Source: Vagococcus fluvialis
GTDB lineage: Bacteria > Bacillota > Bacilli > Lactobacillales > Vagococcaceae
Direction of reading: 5' to 3'
Length of the DNA: 64,000 bases
Assembly: GCF_003337315.1 (NCBI RefSeq)
Contig: NZ_QPJV01000003.1
Span: 124,001 to 188,000, forward strand
In this document: piece after piece, positions 45,341-52,667 of the stretch
How positions within the stretch are numbered: position 1 is the stretch's first letter
How the letters are laid out: every line of letters begins with the position of its first letter
Made by a program: the position numbers and the translations under genes
The notes under the pieces: generated by a model
Told to the model about the DNA's origin: nothing
The model's database searches: none
Seen by the model: the letters and a program-made list of their open reading frames with translations, nothing else

Positions 45341-45369
45341 TAGACAAATGTTCTCTTTGGAAGTAAAAT
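45341..45369 (+). promoter_or_regulatory. Promoter before acpP
   Basis: TAGACA (45341-45346), 17-base spacer, TAAAAT (45364-45369), about 50 bases before the acpP start. Confidence 0.4.
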
Positions 45370-45417
45370 TAAGTTTACGAGGGATTTAAAACGCAGTACA
45401 AATGAAATGGGGGTGCA

Positions 45418-45663
45418 ATGGATTTGAATCGTGAAGAAGTATTTGGGAAAATTAAAGATATTATAGTAGAACACTTTGAAATTGATGAAGATAAAGTAAC
45501 TGAAAGCATCAGTATTAAAGATGATTTAGAAGCAGATTCAATCAGCATTATGGAGTTTGTTTTAGAATTAGAAGATGTATTTGAAGCAGAAATATCAGAT
45601 GAAGCCGCAGAAAAAATTGAAACAGTCGGTGCAGCTGTTGATTATATTATGGCAAATCAGTAA
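45418..45663 (+). CDS. acpP: Acyl carrier protein
   Basis: An 81-residue acidic four-helix carrier protein; Ser41 in [10 protein letters not shown] is the phosphopantetheine site. The usual DSLD motif reads DSIS, an uncommon variant. The pairing with plsX suggests a role in phospholipid synthesis; the main fatty-acid ACP may be a separate copy in a fab operon elsewhere, since no fab genes are here (inference). The ATG follows GGGGGTG, a modest ribosome binding site. A terminator follows. Confidence 0.93.
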   Translation: MDLNREEVFGKIKDIIVEHFEIDEDKVTESISIKDDLEADSISIMEFVLELEDVFEAEISDEAAEKIETVGAAVDYIMANQ

Positions 45664-45671
45664 TTATTAGA

Positions 45672-45724
45672 AAACGAATTAGCAAATGTTTAAAATGATT
45701 TAAACATAGTTAATTCGTTTTTTA
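45672..45724 (+). terminator. Rho-independent terminator after acpP
   Basis: AACGAATTA..AAATGTTTAAA against TTTAAACAT.GTTAATTCGTT with small bulges, then TTTT. Confidence 0.75.
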
Positions 45725-45832
45725 CTATATTACATAGGTTTTTTAATAAAAAAGGTGCGTAAAACACACTTTTTTGGTAAAATAAATAAAAAAAGAGTCA
45801 TTTTTTTTAGAAAAACTGTCTTTTTTTCATAT

Positions 45833-45869
45833 TGAATTACACGTAATTGTTTCTGAATCACACACAATT
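45833..45869. promoter_or_regulatory. Tandem operator-like repeats upstream of opp
   Basis: TGAATTACACGTAATT (45833-45848) and TGAATCACACACAATT (45854-45869) match at 13 of 16 bases and start 21 bases apart, two helical turns. The first contains the perfect palindrome AATTAC-AC-GTAATT. They lie just ahead of TATAAT boxes, as repressor sites often do. The binding protein is unknown. Confidence 0.5.
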
Positions 45870-45910
45870 CGTTTTATAATAAAAATATAATGAAATCAGA
45901 TTTTAAAGAC

Positions 45911-45925
45911 AATTATCAGATAAAT
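45911..45925. promoter_or_regulatory. Candidate CodY box upstream of opp
   Basis: AATTATCAGATAAAT matches the consensus AATTTTCWGAAAATT at 12 of 15 bases. CodY represses opp operons in lactococci when branched-chain amino acids are plentiful. In AT-rich DNA a chance match is possible. Confidence 0.4.
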
Positions 45926-45954
45926 GAACATTTATATAACATGCATTATTTGGG

Positions 45955-45984
45955 TAAAATGAGTGTAATTATCTTAAAATGAGT
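45955..45984. repeat. Two direct repeats of TAAAATGAGT
   Basis: Identical ten-base copies at 45955-45964 and 45975-45984, with start points exactly 20 bases apart, between the candidate CodY box and the opp promoter. Confidence 0.6.
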
Positions 45985-46035
45985 AAAAGCACATTTTTTT
46001 TTAATTATTATATAACCGTATTTTAGTGATGACTA

Positions 46036-46064
46036 TTGATTAATTTGTGTAATTCTAATATAAT
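46036..46064 (+). promoter_or_regulatory. Promoter of oppDFBCA
   Basis: TTGATT (46036-46041), 17-base spacer and TATAAT (46059-46064). The transcript would start near 46071, giving a leader of about 107 bases. Confidence 0.6.
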
Positions 46065-46177
46065 TAAAGGATATCTTGAGGTTTTTTTTATGAAAATCTA
46101 TGGACAATAATGAAGTGTTTATGAAGAAAGATAAGAAATGAAATCAGTACGGGAATAGAACAGGAAGGAGAATTCTA

Positions 46178-47182
46178 TTGTTTGTTGACAACAAGTTATT
46201 AGAAATTAGAAATTTGCACACTGGTTTTCGAATCAAGGATGATTATTATGATGCAGTCGATGACGTATCGCTGACATTAGATAAAAATGAAATTTTAGCA
46301 ATTGTTGGGGAGTCGGGTTGTGGTAAAAGTACCTTAGCTATGACAATTATGGGATTACAAAACCCAGACCAAACTAGAATTACAGGGGACATCATCTATA
46401 ACGATTTGAACTTAAATGGTCTGTCTGAAACGTTATACAATAAGGTAAGAGGAAATGATATCGGTATGATTTTCCAGGATCCATTGTCTGCGTTAAACCC
46501 ATTAATGAGAATTGGTGATCAAATTGCCGAAGCGCTGTTTTATCATACTGATTTAAATGAAGATGAGCGTAACAAAAGAGCTATCGATTTATTAGAGCAA
46601 GTTGGGATTAGAAATCCTGAGCGTGTGGCAAAACAATACCCACATGAGTTATCAGGAGGTATGAGACAACGTGTTATTATCGCGATTGCAATCTCATGTA
46701 AACCACCAATTATTATTGCGGATGAGCCAACAACAGCTCTTGACGTAACAATCCAAGCTCAAATTTTAGATTTATTAAATGATTTACAAAAAGAAACTGA
46801 ATCTGGCATTATTTTAATTACCCATGACTTAGGTGTAGTAGCTGAAACTGCAGACCGTGTTGCTGTAATGTATGCGGGTCAAATTGTAGAAGAAGCGCCT
46901 GTTGCAGAGTTATTTAAAAACCCACAACATCCTTATACAAGATCATTACTAAACTCAATTCCACAAGAAGATGCACATGATAGTGATTTACATGTTATCG
47001 AAGGAGTTGTACCAACGCTTAAAAATATGGAACGCGTTGGTTGTCGATTTGCAGAACGTATTCCTTGGATTTCTGCTGATGCTCATGAAGAGAAACCAAC
47101 TTTACATGAAGTAAGCCCGGGACATTTTGTACGTTGTACATGCTACAAACATTTTGATTTTAAAGAAGAAGGAGAAGCGTAA
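46178..47182 (+). CDS. oppD: Oligopeptide ABC transporter, ATP-binding protein OppD
   Basis: A 334-residue ABC ATPase on the inner side of the membrane: Walker A GESGCGKST, Q-loop MIFQDPLSALNP, signature LSGGMRQR, Walker B IIIADEPTTALD, and H-loop ITHDLG. The C-terminal YTRSLLNSIPQ and the cysteine-containing block (VGCRFAERIPW...RCTCY) are the oligopeptide/dipeptide extension seen in OppD/DppD. The start is TTG 46178 behind AAGGAG. It heads the oppD-F-B-C-A operon, the lactococcal order, which imports peptides as amino-acid source or signals. Confidence 0.95.
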   Translation: MFVDNKLLEIRNLHTGFRIKDDYYDAVDDVSLTLDKNEILAIVGESGCGKSTLAMTIMGLQNPDQTRITGDIIYNDLNLNGLSETLYNKVRGNDIGMIFQDPLSALNPLMRIGDQIAEALFYHTDLNEDERNKRAIDLLEQVGIRNPERVAKQYPHELSGGMRQRVIIAIAISCKPPIIIADEPTTALDVTIQAQILDLLNDLQKETESGIILITHDLGVVAETADRVAVMYAGQIVEEAPVAELFKNPQHPYTRSLLNSIPQEDAHDSDLHVIEGVVPTLKNMERVGCRFAERIPWISADAHEEKPTLHEVSPGHFVRCTCYKHFDFKEEGEA

Positions 47183-48129
47183 TGGGATTAATAGAAATTA
47201 AAGATTTAAAAGTACACTATCCTATTCGTGGAGGCTTCTTTAATAAAGTAGTAGATTATGTATATGCGGTAGATGGTGTAGACTTCCAAATCGAAGCAGG
47301 AACAACTTACGGTTTAGTAGGTGAATCTGGTTCAGGAAAATCAACAATTGGTAAAACAATTGTTGGATTAGAAAAAGCAACAGCTGGAGAAATTATTTTT
47401 GAAGGCAATAATGTTGTTAAGAAAAGTGTACGTAAACAAATTGGTTATAATAAAGATGTTCAAATGATTTTCCAAGATTCAATGTCAAGTTTGAATCCAA
47501 AGAAACGTGTATTAGACATTATTGCAGAACCAATTCGTAACTTTGAAAAATTATCTGATCAAGAAGAAAAGAAAAAAGTTCAAGGTTTATTAGATATCGT
47601 TGGGATGCCAACAGATGCTTTATACAAATATCCTCATGAGTTCTCGGGTGGACAAAGACAACGTTTAGGTGTTGCTCGTGCAGTAGCTACAAACCCTAAA
47701 TTAATCATTGCCGATGAGCCAGTATCAGCTCTTGACTTATCTGTACAAGCGCAAGTACTTAACTTCATGAAACGTATTCAAGAAGAGTACAACTTAAGTT
47801 ACTTATTTATCTCTCATGACTTAGGTGTAGTTAAACATATGTGTGACAACATTGCTATTATGAATAAAGGTCGCTTTGTAGAAATTGGAACGCGTGATGA
47901 TATTTACAACAATCCGCAACATATTTATACAAAACGCTTATTATCAGCAATTCCTAAAATTGATGTAGATAATCGTGAAGCACATAAAGAAAATCGTCGT
48001 AAAGTTGAAAGAGAATATGACGAACTTTACAATCTATACTATGATGAAGACGGTCGAGTTTATGACCTACAAACTATTAGTTCAACTCATCAAGCTGCCG
48101 TTAAATTGAGCGAAAGAGGGGGAGAATAG
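47182..48129 (+). CDS. oppF: Oligopeptide ABC transporter, ATP-binding protein OppF
   Basis: A 315-residue ABC ATPase, the partner of OppD in the nucleotide-binding dimer. It has LKVHYPIRGGFF at the start, Walker A GESGSGKST, MIFQDSMSSLNP, signature FSGGQRQRLG, Walker B IIADEPVSALD and FISHDLGVV. ATG overlaps the oppD stop by one base (TAATG). The tail after YTKRLLSAIP is charged and tyrosine-rich, without the cysteine-containing extension of OppD. Confidence 0.95.
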   Translation: MGLIEIKDLKVHYPIRGGFFNKVVDYVYAVDGVDFQIEAGTTYGLVGESGSGKSTIGKTIVGLEKATAGEIIFEGNNVVKKSVRKQIGYNKDVQMIFQDSMSSLNPKKRVLDIIAEPIRNFEKLSDQEEKKKVQGLLDIVGMPTDALYKYPHEFSGGQRQRLGVARAVATNPKLIIADEPVSALDLSVQAQVLNFMKRIQEEYNLSYLFISHDLGVVKHMCDNIAIMNKGRFVEIGTRDDIYNNPQHIYTKRLLSAIPKIDVDNREAHKENRRKVEREYDELYNLYYDEDGRVYDLQTISSTHQAAVKLSERGGE

Positions 48130-48131
48130 TT

Positions 48132-49094
48132 ATGTGGAAAACGATACTTCGACGTGTATTAGCAATGATTCCTCAAATCATTATTTTAAGTTTATTCATC
48201 TTTATTTTAGCTAAAGCTATGCCAGGGGATCCGTTTACTGGATTGATTAACCCGAACATGGACCCAGCAACTATTGAAAAAATGCGTGAAGCAGCGGGAT
48301 TAAACAACCCTTGGTACGTACAGTATTGGGATTGGATTACAAATGCTGTTCAAGGTGATTTTGGGCAAAGTTTCCTATTTAAATTACCAGTAACAGATAT
48401 TATTGGACAACGTGTAACAAATACAATCTGGTTATCATTAATGACAGCTATTTTGTCTTACGCGATTGCTTTACCTTTAGGATTATTCTCAGGTAGATAT
48501 CAAAACTCTTTATTTGATAAGACTGTAGTAGTTTATAACTTTGTCAGTTTTGCTGTTCCAATCTTTATCTTTGCTTTATTAATGTTGTTTATCTTTGGTT
48601 ACCGCTTAGACTGGTTCCCAACAACAGGATCAGTTGCCTCAGGTTTAGAGCCGGGAACAATGTCTTATTTCTGGAGTAAAATCTATCACATGATTTTACC
48701 AGCAATCTCTCAAGCTTTACTAGCAACAGCAGTTACAATTCAATACTTACGTAACGAAGTAATTGATGCACAGCAAATGGACTTTGTTCGTACTGCAAGA
48801 GCTAAAGGTGTTCCAACAAATAAAGTATTTACAAGACACATTTTCAGAAATGCTTCATTACCAATTGCAGCACAATTAAGTTATGAAATTTCAGCACTTA
48901 TCAGTGGTTCAGTTGTTATTGAGCAAACTTTCGCTTATCCAGGTATCGGTAAATTATTTATTGATGCAATTAATGGACGTGACTACTCAGTTATTACAGC
49001 CTTAGTATTAATCCTAGGTATTGTAACAATTGTCGGAAACTTAATTTCTGACATCGTAATGAGTATCGTAGATCCAAGAATTCGTATTCAATAA
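48132..49094 (+). CDS. oppB: Oligopeptide ABC transporter permease OppB
   Basis: A 320-residue inner-membrane permease with about six membrane segments. The first helix starts at residue 8, LAMIPQIIILSLFIFILAKA, followed by the periplasmic MPGDPF block typical of OppB/DppB. The EAA-type coupling loop reads RTARAKGVPTNKVFTRHIFRNA. Starts three bases after oppF behind GGGGGAG. Normal length. Confidence 0.95.
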   Translation: MWKTILRRVLAMIPQIIILSLFIFILAKAMPGDPFTGLINPNMDPATIEKMREAAGLNNPWYVQYWDWITNAVQGDFGQSFLFKLPVTDIIGQRVTNTIWLSLMTAILSYAIALPLGLFSGRYQNSLFDKTVVVYNFVSFAVPIFIFALLMLFIFGYRLDWFPTTGSVASGLEPGTMSYFWSKIYHMILPAISQALLATAVTIQYLRNEVIDAQQMDFVRTARAKGVPTNKVFTRHIFRNASLPIAAQLSYEISALISGSVVIEQTFAYPGIGKLFIDAINGRDYSVITALVLILGIVTIVGNLISDIVMSIVDPRIRIQ

Positions 49095-49124
49095 TAAGCT
49101 TAGGATTAGGAAAGGAGAAGAATA

Positions 49125-50021
49125 ATGAATAAAGAAGAAAAACAAGAAACAATCAGTGCGCCACCAACTGGCTTTAAAATGATTGTTAGAGAATTTAAAA
49201 AAGATAAACTAGCGTTATTTTCACTAGGATTATTAACTATATTACTACTAACTATTTTTATCGGAGCAATGATGTTAGATAAAGATGCAGTTATGAAAGT
49301 AAGTATTTTTGATAAATACGGTGAACCAGGTGTTAATGGGTTCATTTTAGGAGCTGATGAGGGTGGTCGTGATGTGTTTGGCCAATTAATTATCGGTGCT
49401 AGAAACTCAGTTGTTATCGGATTTGCGATTACTATCGTTACTTCTATTATTGGGGTAGGTCTTGGTATTATTGCAGGTTATTATGGTGGTATCATAGATA
49501 CTATCATTATGCGTATAGTAGATTTTATTATGGTATTACCTATGATAATGATTGTTATTGTATTTGTTACAATCATACCTAAATATAATATGATGAGTTT
49601 TGTTTGGATTATGAGTGCTTTTTATTGGGTAGCTAAGGCAAGGCTGTTTAGAGGTAAAACTTTATCAGAGTCTCGTCGTGATTATATTAGTGCTTCAAAA
49701 ACATTAGGTACAAGTGATTTCAAAATTATGTTTGGTGAGTTAATGCCAAACTTGAGTTCTTTAATTATTACTAACTTGACGATTAACTTCGCGGCAAACA
49801 TCGGGATTGAAACAACTCTATCTTATTTAGGGTTTGGTTTACCGCCGGGAACACCAAGTTTAGGAACTCTTATTGGATATGCGTCAAATGGTGTCGTATT
49901 ATCTGAAAAAACATGGATTTGGGCTCCTGCATCAATACTTATTTTAGTGATGATGCTGAGTATAAATTATGTTGGTCAAGCATTTAAGCGTTCTGCTGAT
50001 GCTCGCCAGCGACTAGGTTAA
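49125..50021 (+). CDS. oppC: Oligopeptide ABC transporter permease OppC
   Basis: A 298-residue permease, partner of OppB. It has the N-terminal helix after FKKDKLALFSLG, the block GADEGGRDVFGQLIIGARNS that is typical of OppC/DppC, and the coupling loop SRRDYISASKTLGTSDFKIMF. About six membrane segments. AAGGAGAAG precedes the ATG. The next gene, oppA, follows after 27 bases. Confidence 0.95.
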   Translation: MNKEEKQETISAPPTGFKMIVREFKKDKLALFSLGLLTILLLTIFIGAMMLDKDAVMKVSIFDKYGEPGVNGFILGADEGGRDVFGQLIIGARNSVVIGFAITIVTSIIGVGLGIIAGYYGGIIDTIIMRIVDFIMVLPMIMIVIVFVTIIPKYNMMSFVWIMSAFYWVAKARLFRGKTLSESRRDYISASKTLGTSDFKIMFGELMPNLSSLIITNLTINFAANIGIETTLSYLGFGLPPGTPSLGTLIGYASNGVVLSEKTWIWAPASILILVMMLSINYVGQAFKRSADARQRLG

Positions 50022-50048
50022 CAAAAGAAGAATAGGGGGAAATGAAGG

Positions 50049-51824
50049 ATGAAGTACAAAAAGTTAGTTAGTGCAATGGCACTAGGAGCTGCAGTGACAG
50101 TTGGTTTAGCTGCCTGTGGTGGAAAAAAAGACGATGGAAAGAAATCGGGAGATACTAAGCAAGAAGACGTATCACAATTTCCAATCGAAGTAAGCAACAA
50201 AGAAAAAGCAAAAGAGGGCGGTACTCTTGAAGTAGCTGTAGCAATGGATACTCAGTTTGCAGGTTTATTTGTAACTGAATTCTATGAAAATAACTATGAC
50301 GCACAATTCATGTTACCATCTCACGAAGAAATTTTCCGTTCAGATAGTAACTTTGAAACAACTGATGGCGGTATCGTTAAAAAAGATATCGATGTTGACA
50401 AGAAAACTATCAAATTAACAATTACTAAGGATGCTAAATGGTCAGATGGTGAACCTTTAGTTGCTGAAGATTTAATTCAACCTTATTTAGTTATTGCTCA
50501 CCCAGACTACGCTGGTATTCGTTATGGTGAAGACTTTACAAACGTTGTTGGTGTTGAAGAATACCATGATGGAAAAGCTGATTCAATTTCAGGACTTAAG
50601 AAAATCGATGATAAATCAATCGAAATTACTTACAAAGAAATGAATCCTGGTATGAAACAAACAAGTGAAACTGTTTGGTCAAGTGCTATGCCTGCTCATA
50701 TTTTCAAAGATATGCCGGTTAAAGGTATGGAATCAAGTGATCCAGTTCGTAAGTCTCCTGTAACATTAGGACCTTACAAAATGACAAAAATTAATCAAGG
50801 TGAGTCTGTTGAGTACACACCTAACGAATTCTACTATGGCGAAAAACCAAAATTAGAAAAAATCGTTATGAGAGTTGCTCCAACAAACTCAATTACTGAA
50901 GCAATGAAAGCTAAAAAATATGACATGGTATTATCTATGCCAACTGATAACTACCCATCATACAAAGACATTGAAGGTTATGAAATTTTAGGTCGTCCAG
51001 ACTTAGCTTATACTTATATTGGATTTAAATTAGGTAAGTGGGACGAAAAAGAAGGTAAAGTTGCCTACAACCCAGAATCTAAAATGGCTAACAAAGAATT
51101 ACGTCAAGCAATGGCTTATGCTGTAGATAACAATGCAATTGGTGAAAAATATTACCACGGTTTACGCCAAGCGGCAAATGCTATGGTGCCACCAATCTTC
51201 TCTGAATTTAGTGCTAAAGATTTAGAAGGTTACACTAAACAAGACATCGAAAAAGCTAATAAATTATTAGATGACGCTGGTTACAAGAAAAAAGATGGCG
51301 AAGAATTCCGTCGTGATCCAAAAGGTGAAAAATTAGAGATTAAATTTGCATCAATGGCTGGTGGAGAAACTGCTCAACCATTAGCAGAGTACTATGTTAA
51401 CTGTTGGAGAGAAATCGGTTTAGATGTATCATTAGCAACAGGTCGTTTAATCGAGTTTAACTCATTCTACGATAAACTTAAAAATGATGACCCAGAAATT
51501 GATGTATACCAAGCTGCTTGGGGCTTAAGTGCAGATCCATCTCAATCAGGATTATACGCACCAACAGCATCATTTAACTACACTCGTTTCGAATCAGATA
51601 AAAACACTGAATTAATGAACAACATTGACTCAGAAAAATCATTTGATACAGAATACCGTGCAAAAGCATTTAAAGAATGGCAAGAATATGCAAGTGATGA
51701 AGCATTTGTATTCCCAACATTATTTAGAGATCAAGTATTACCTGTAAGTGAAAACGTAACTGGCTTTACTTGGGCTTATGACGCACAAGATAACCCATGG
51801 GCATCTATTGGTTTAACTAAATAA
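50049..51824 (+). CDS. oppA: Oligopeptide-binding lipoprotein OppA
   Basis: A 591-residue substrate-binding lipoprotein. The signal peptide ends in the lipobox LAAC with Cys23, followed by a GGKKDDGKKSGDTK linker. The body is a family 5 solute-binding fold: DAKWSDGEPLVAEDL, SPVTLGPYKMTKI and NKELRQAMAYAVDN are visible. It captures peptides outside the cell and hands them to OppBC. In cocci such proteins may also feed peptide-pheromone sensing, which cannot be judged here. Its mRNA ends at a strong perfect-palindrome terminator. Confidence 0.95.
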   Translation: MKYKKLVSAMALGAAVTVGLAACGGKKDDGKKSGDTKQEDVSQFPIEVSNKEKAKEGGTLEVAVAMDTQFAGLFVTEFYENNYDAQFMLPSHEEIFRSDSNFETTDGGIVKKDIDVDKKTIKLTITKDAKWSDGEPLVAEDLIQPYLVIAHPDYAGIRYGEDFTNVVGVEEYHDGKADSISGLKKIDDKSIEITYKEMNPGMKQTSETVWSSAMPAHIFKDMPVKGMESSDPVRKSPVTLGPYKMTKINQGESVEYTPNEFYYGEKPKLEKIVMRVAPTNSITEAMKAKKYDMVLSMPTDNYPSYKDIEGYEILGRPDLAYTYIGFKLGKWDEKEGKVAYNPESKMANKELRQAMAYAVDNNAIGEKYYHGLRQAANAMVPPIFSEFSAKDLEGYTKQDIEKANKLLDDAGYKKKDGEEFRRDPKGEKLEIKFASMAGGETAQPLAEYYVNCWREIGLDVSLATGRLIEFNSFYDKLKNDDPEIDVYQAAWGLSADPSQSGLYAPTASFNYTRFESDKNTELMNNIDSEKSFDTEYRAKAFKEWQEYASDEAFVFPTLFRDQVLPVSENVTGFTWAYDAQDNPWASIGLTK

Positions 51825-51833
51825 TTATTAGTT

Positions 51834-51876
51834 ACTATCAACTTGAGAAAAGCTTTTCTCAAGTTGATAGTTTTTG
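51834..51876 (+). terminator. Terminator after oppA, a 38-base perfect palindrome
   Basis: ACTATCAACTTGAGAAAAG is followed at once by its exact reverse complement (19 bp, no spacer), then TTTTTG. Confidence 0.85.
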
Positions 51877-51899
51877 TTTTAAAAGAGGACAAAACAACG

Positions 51900-51905
51900 T
51901 ATAAT
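51900..51905 (+). promoter_or_regulatory. -10 element upstream of rnc
   Basis: A perfect TATAAT 39 bases before the rnc ATG. The -35 at 17 bases (TTTTAA) is poor. Confidence 0.4.
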
Positions 51906-51944
51906 AGAAATTGAACATTTTGAATGAGAGGAAGAGCAAAAACC

Positions 51945-52649
51945 ATGATAGAAACATTAATGAAAGAAATAAAAGACACATATAATATTGTTTTTAAAGA
52001 TATTAGTCTATTGGAGCAAGCTTTTACCCATTCATCCTATGTGAATGAGCATCGACACTTAGAGCTAACAGATAATGAACGCCTTGAATTTTTAGGTGAT
52101 GCCGTTTTAGAATTAATTATTTCTGAATACTTGTATCATCATTTTCAAGACTTACCAGAAGGTAAACTAACTAAATTAAGAGCGACAATTGTTCGTGAAG
52201 ATAGTTTAGCTATGTTTGCTAAAGAATGTAAATTTGATACTTACGTTCGTTTAGGTAAGGGTGAAGAAAATTCAAATGGACGTACACGTTCATCACTTTT
52301 ATGTGATTTATTTGAAGCGTTTTTAGGTGCATTATTTATTGATCAAGGTTCAAAAGCAGCTAATGACTTTATTTATCAAGTGATTATTCCTAAAATTGAA
52401 TCTGGTGCTTTTTCACATGAGATGGATCACAAAACAGCTTTACAAGAAGTTTTACAAAAAAATGGTGACATCTTAATTGAGTACCGACTAGTTAAAGAAG
52501 AAGGACCAGCTCATGAACGTATTTTTCATGTAGAGGTCAATGCAGGTGGTACCTTACTTGGTGTAGGTTCTGGAAAATCTAAAAAAGTAGCTGAACAAAA
52601 AGCTGCTGAGGTAGCATTAGCTGATTTGAAAAAGAAAAATCAGTGTTAG
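51945..52649 (+). CDS. rnc: Ribonuclease III
   Basis: A 234-residue double-strand-specific RNase that processes rRNA precursors and structured mRNAs. The catalytic signature [14 protein letters not shown] and the second acidic block [15 protein letters not shown] are intact, and the C-terminal double-stranded RNA-binding domain ends with [18 protein letters not shown]. The start is ATG 51945, eight bases after AGGAAGAG; the in-frame ATG at 51924 would place the ribosome binding site inside the gene. Followed by smc after 18 bases as in other Firmicutes. Confidence 0.96.
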   Translation: MIETLMKEIKDTYNIVFKDISLLEQAFTHSSYVNEHRHLELTDNERLEFLGDAVLELIISEYLYHHFQDLPEGKLTKLRATIVREDSLAMFAKECKFDTYVRLGKGEENSNGRTRSSLLCDLFEAFLGALFIDQGSKAANDFIYQVIIPKIESGAFSHEMDHKTALQEVLQKNGDILIEYRLVKEEGPAHERIFHVEVNAGGTLLGVGSGKSKKVAEQKAAEVALADLKKKNQC

Positions 52650-52667
52650 GAAGGAGATTAAACTTTA

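Larger units (their letters stand above)
45725..46177. other. AT-rich intergenic control region before the opp operon
   Basis: About 450 bases without a gene, very AT-rich with many T- and A-runs. It holds two near-identical operator-like repeats, two TATAAT boxes (45875-45880, 45886-45891), a candidate CodY box, a pair of ten-base direct repeats and a strong promoter close to oppD, listed separately. Short start-codon-bearing frames near 46090 have no coding character. Confidence 0.7.

Noticed and set aside
45725-46177. Small RNA gene or hidden small protein in the opp leader
   Set aside because: Several promoter-like boxes exist, but there is no second terminator inside the region and no frame with a good ribosome binding site apart from oppD itself.
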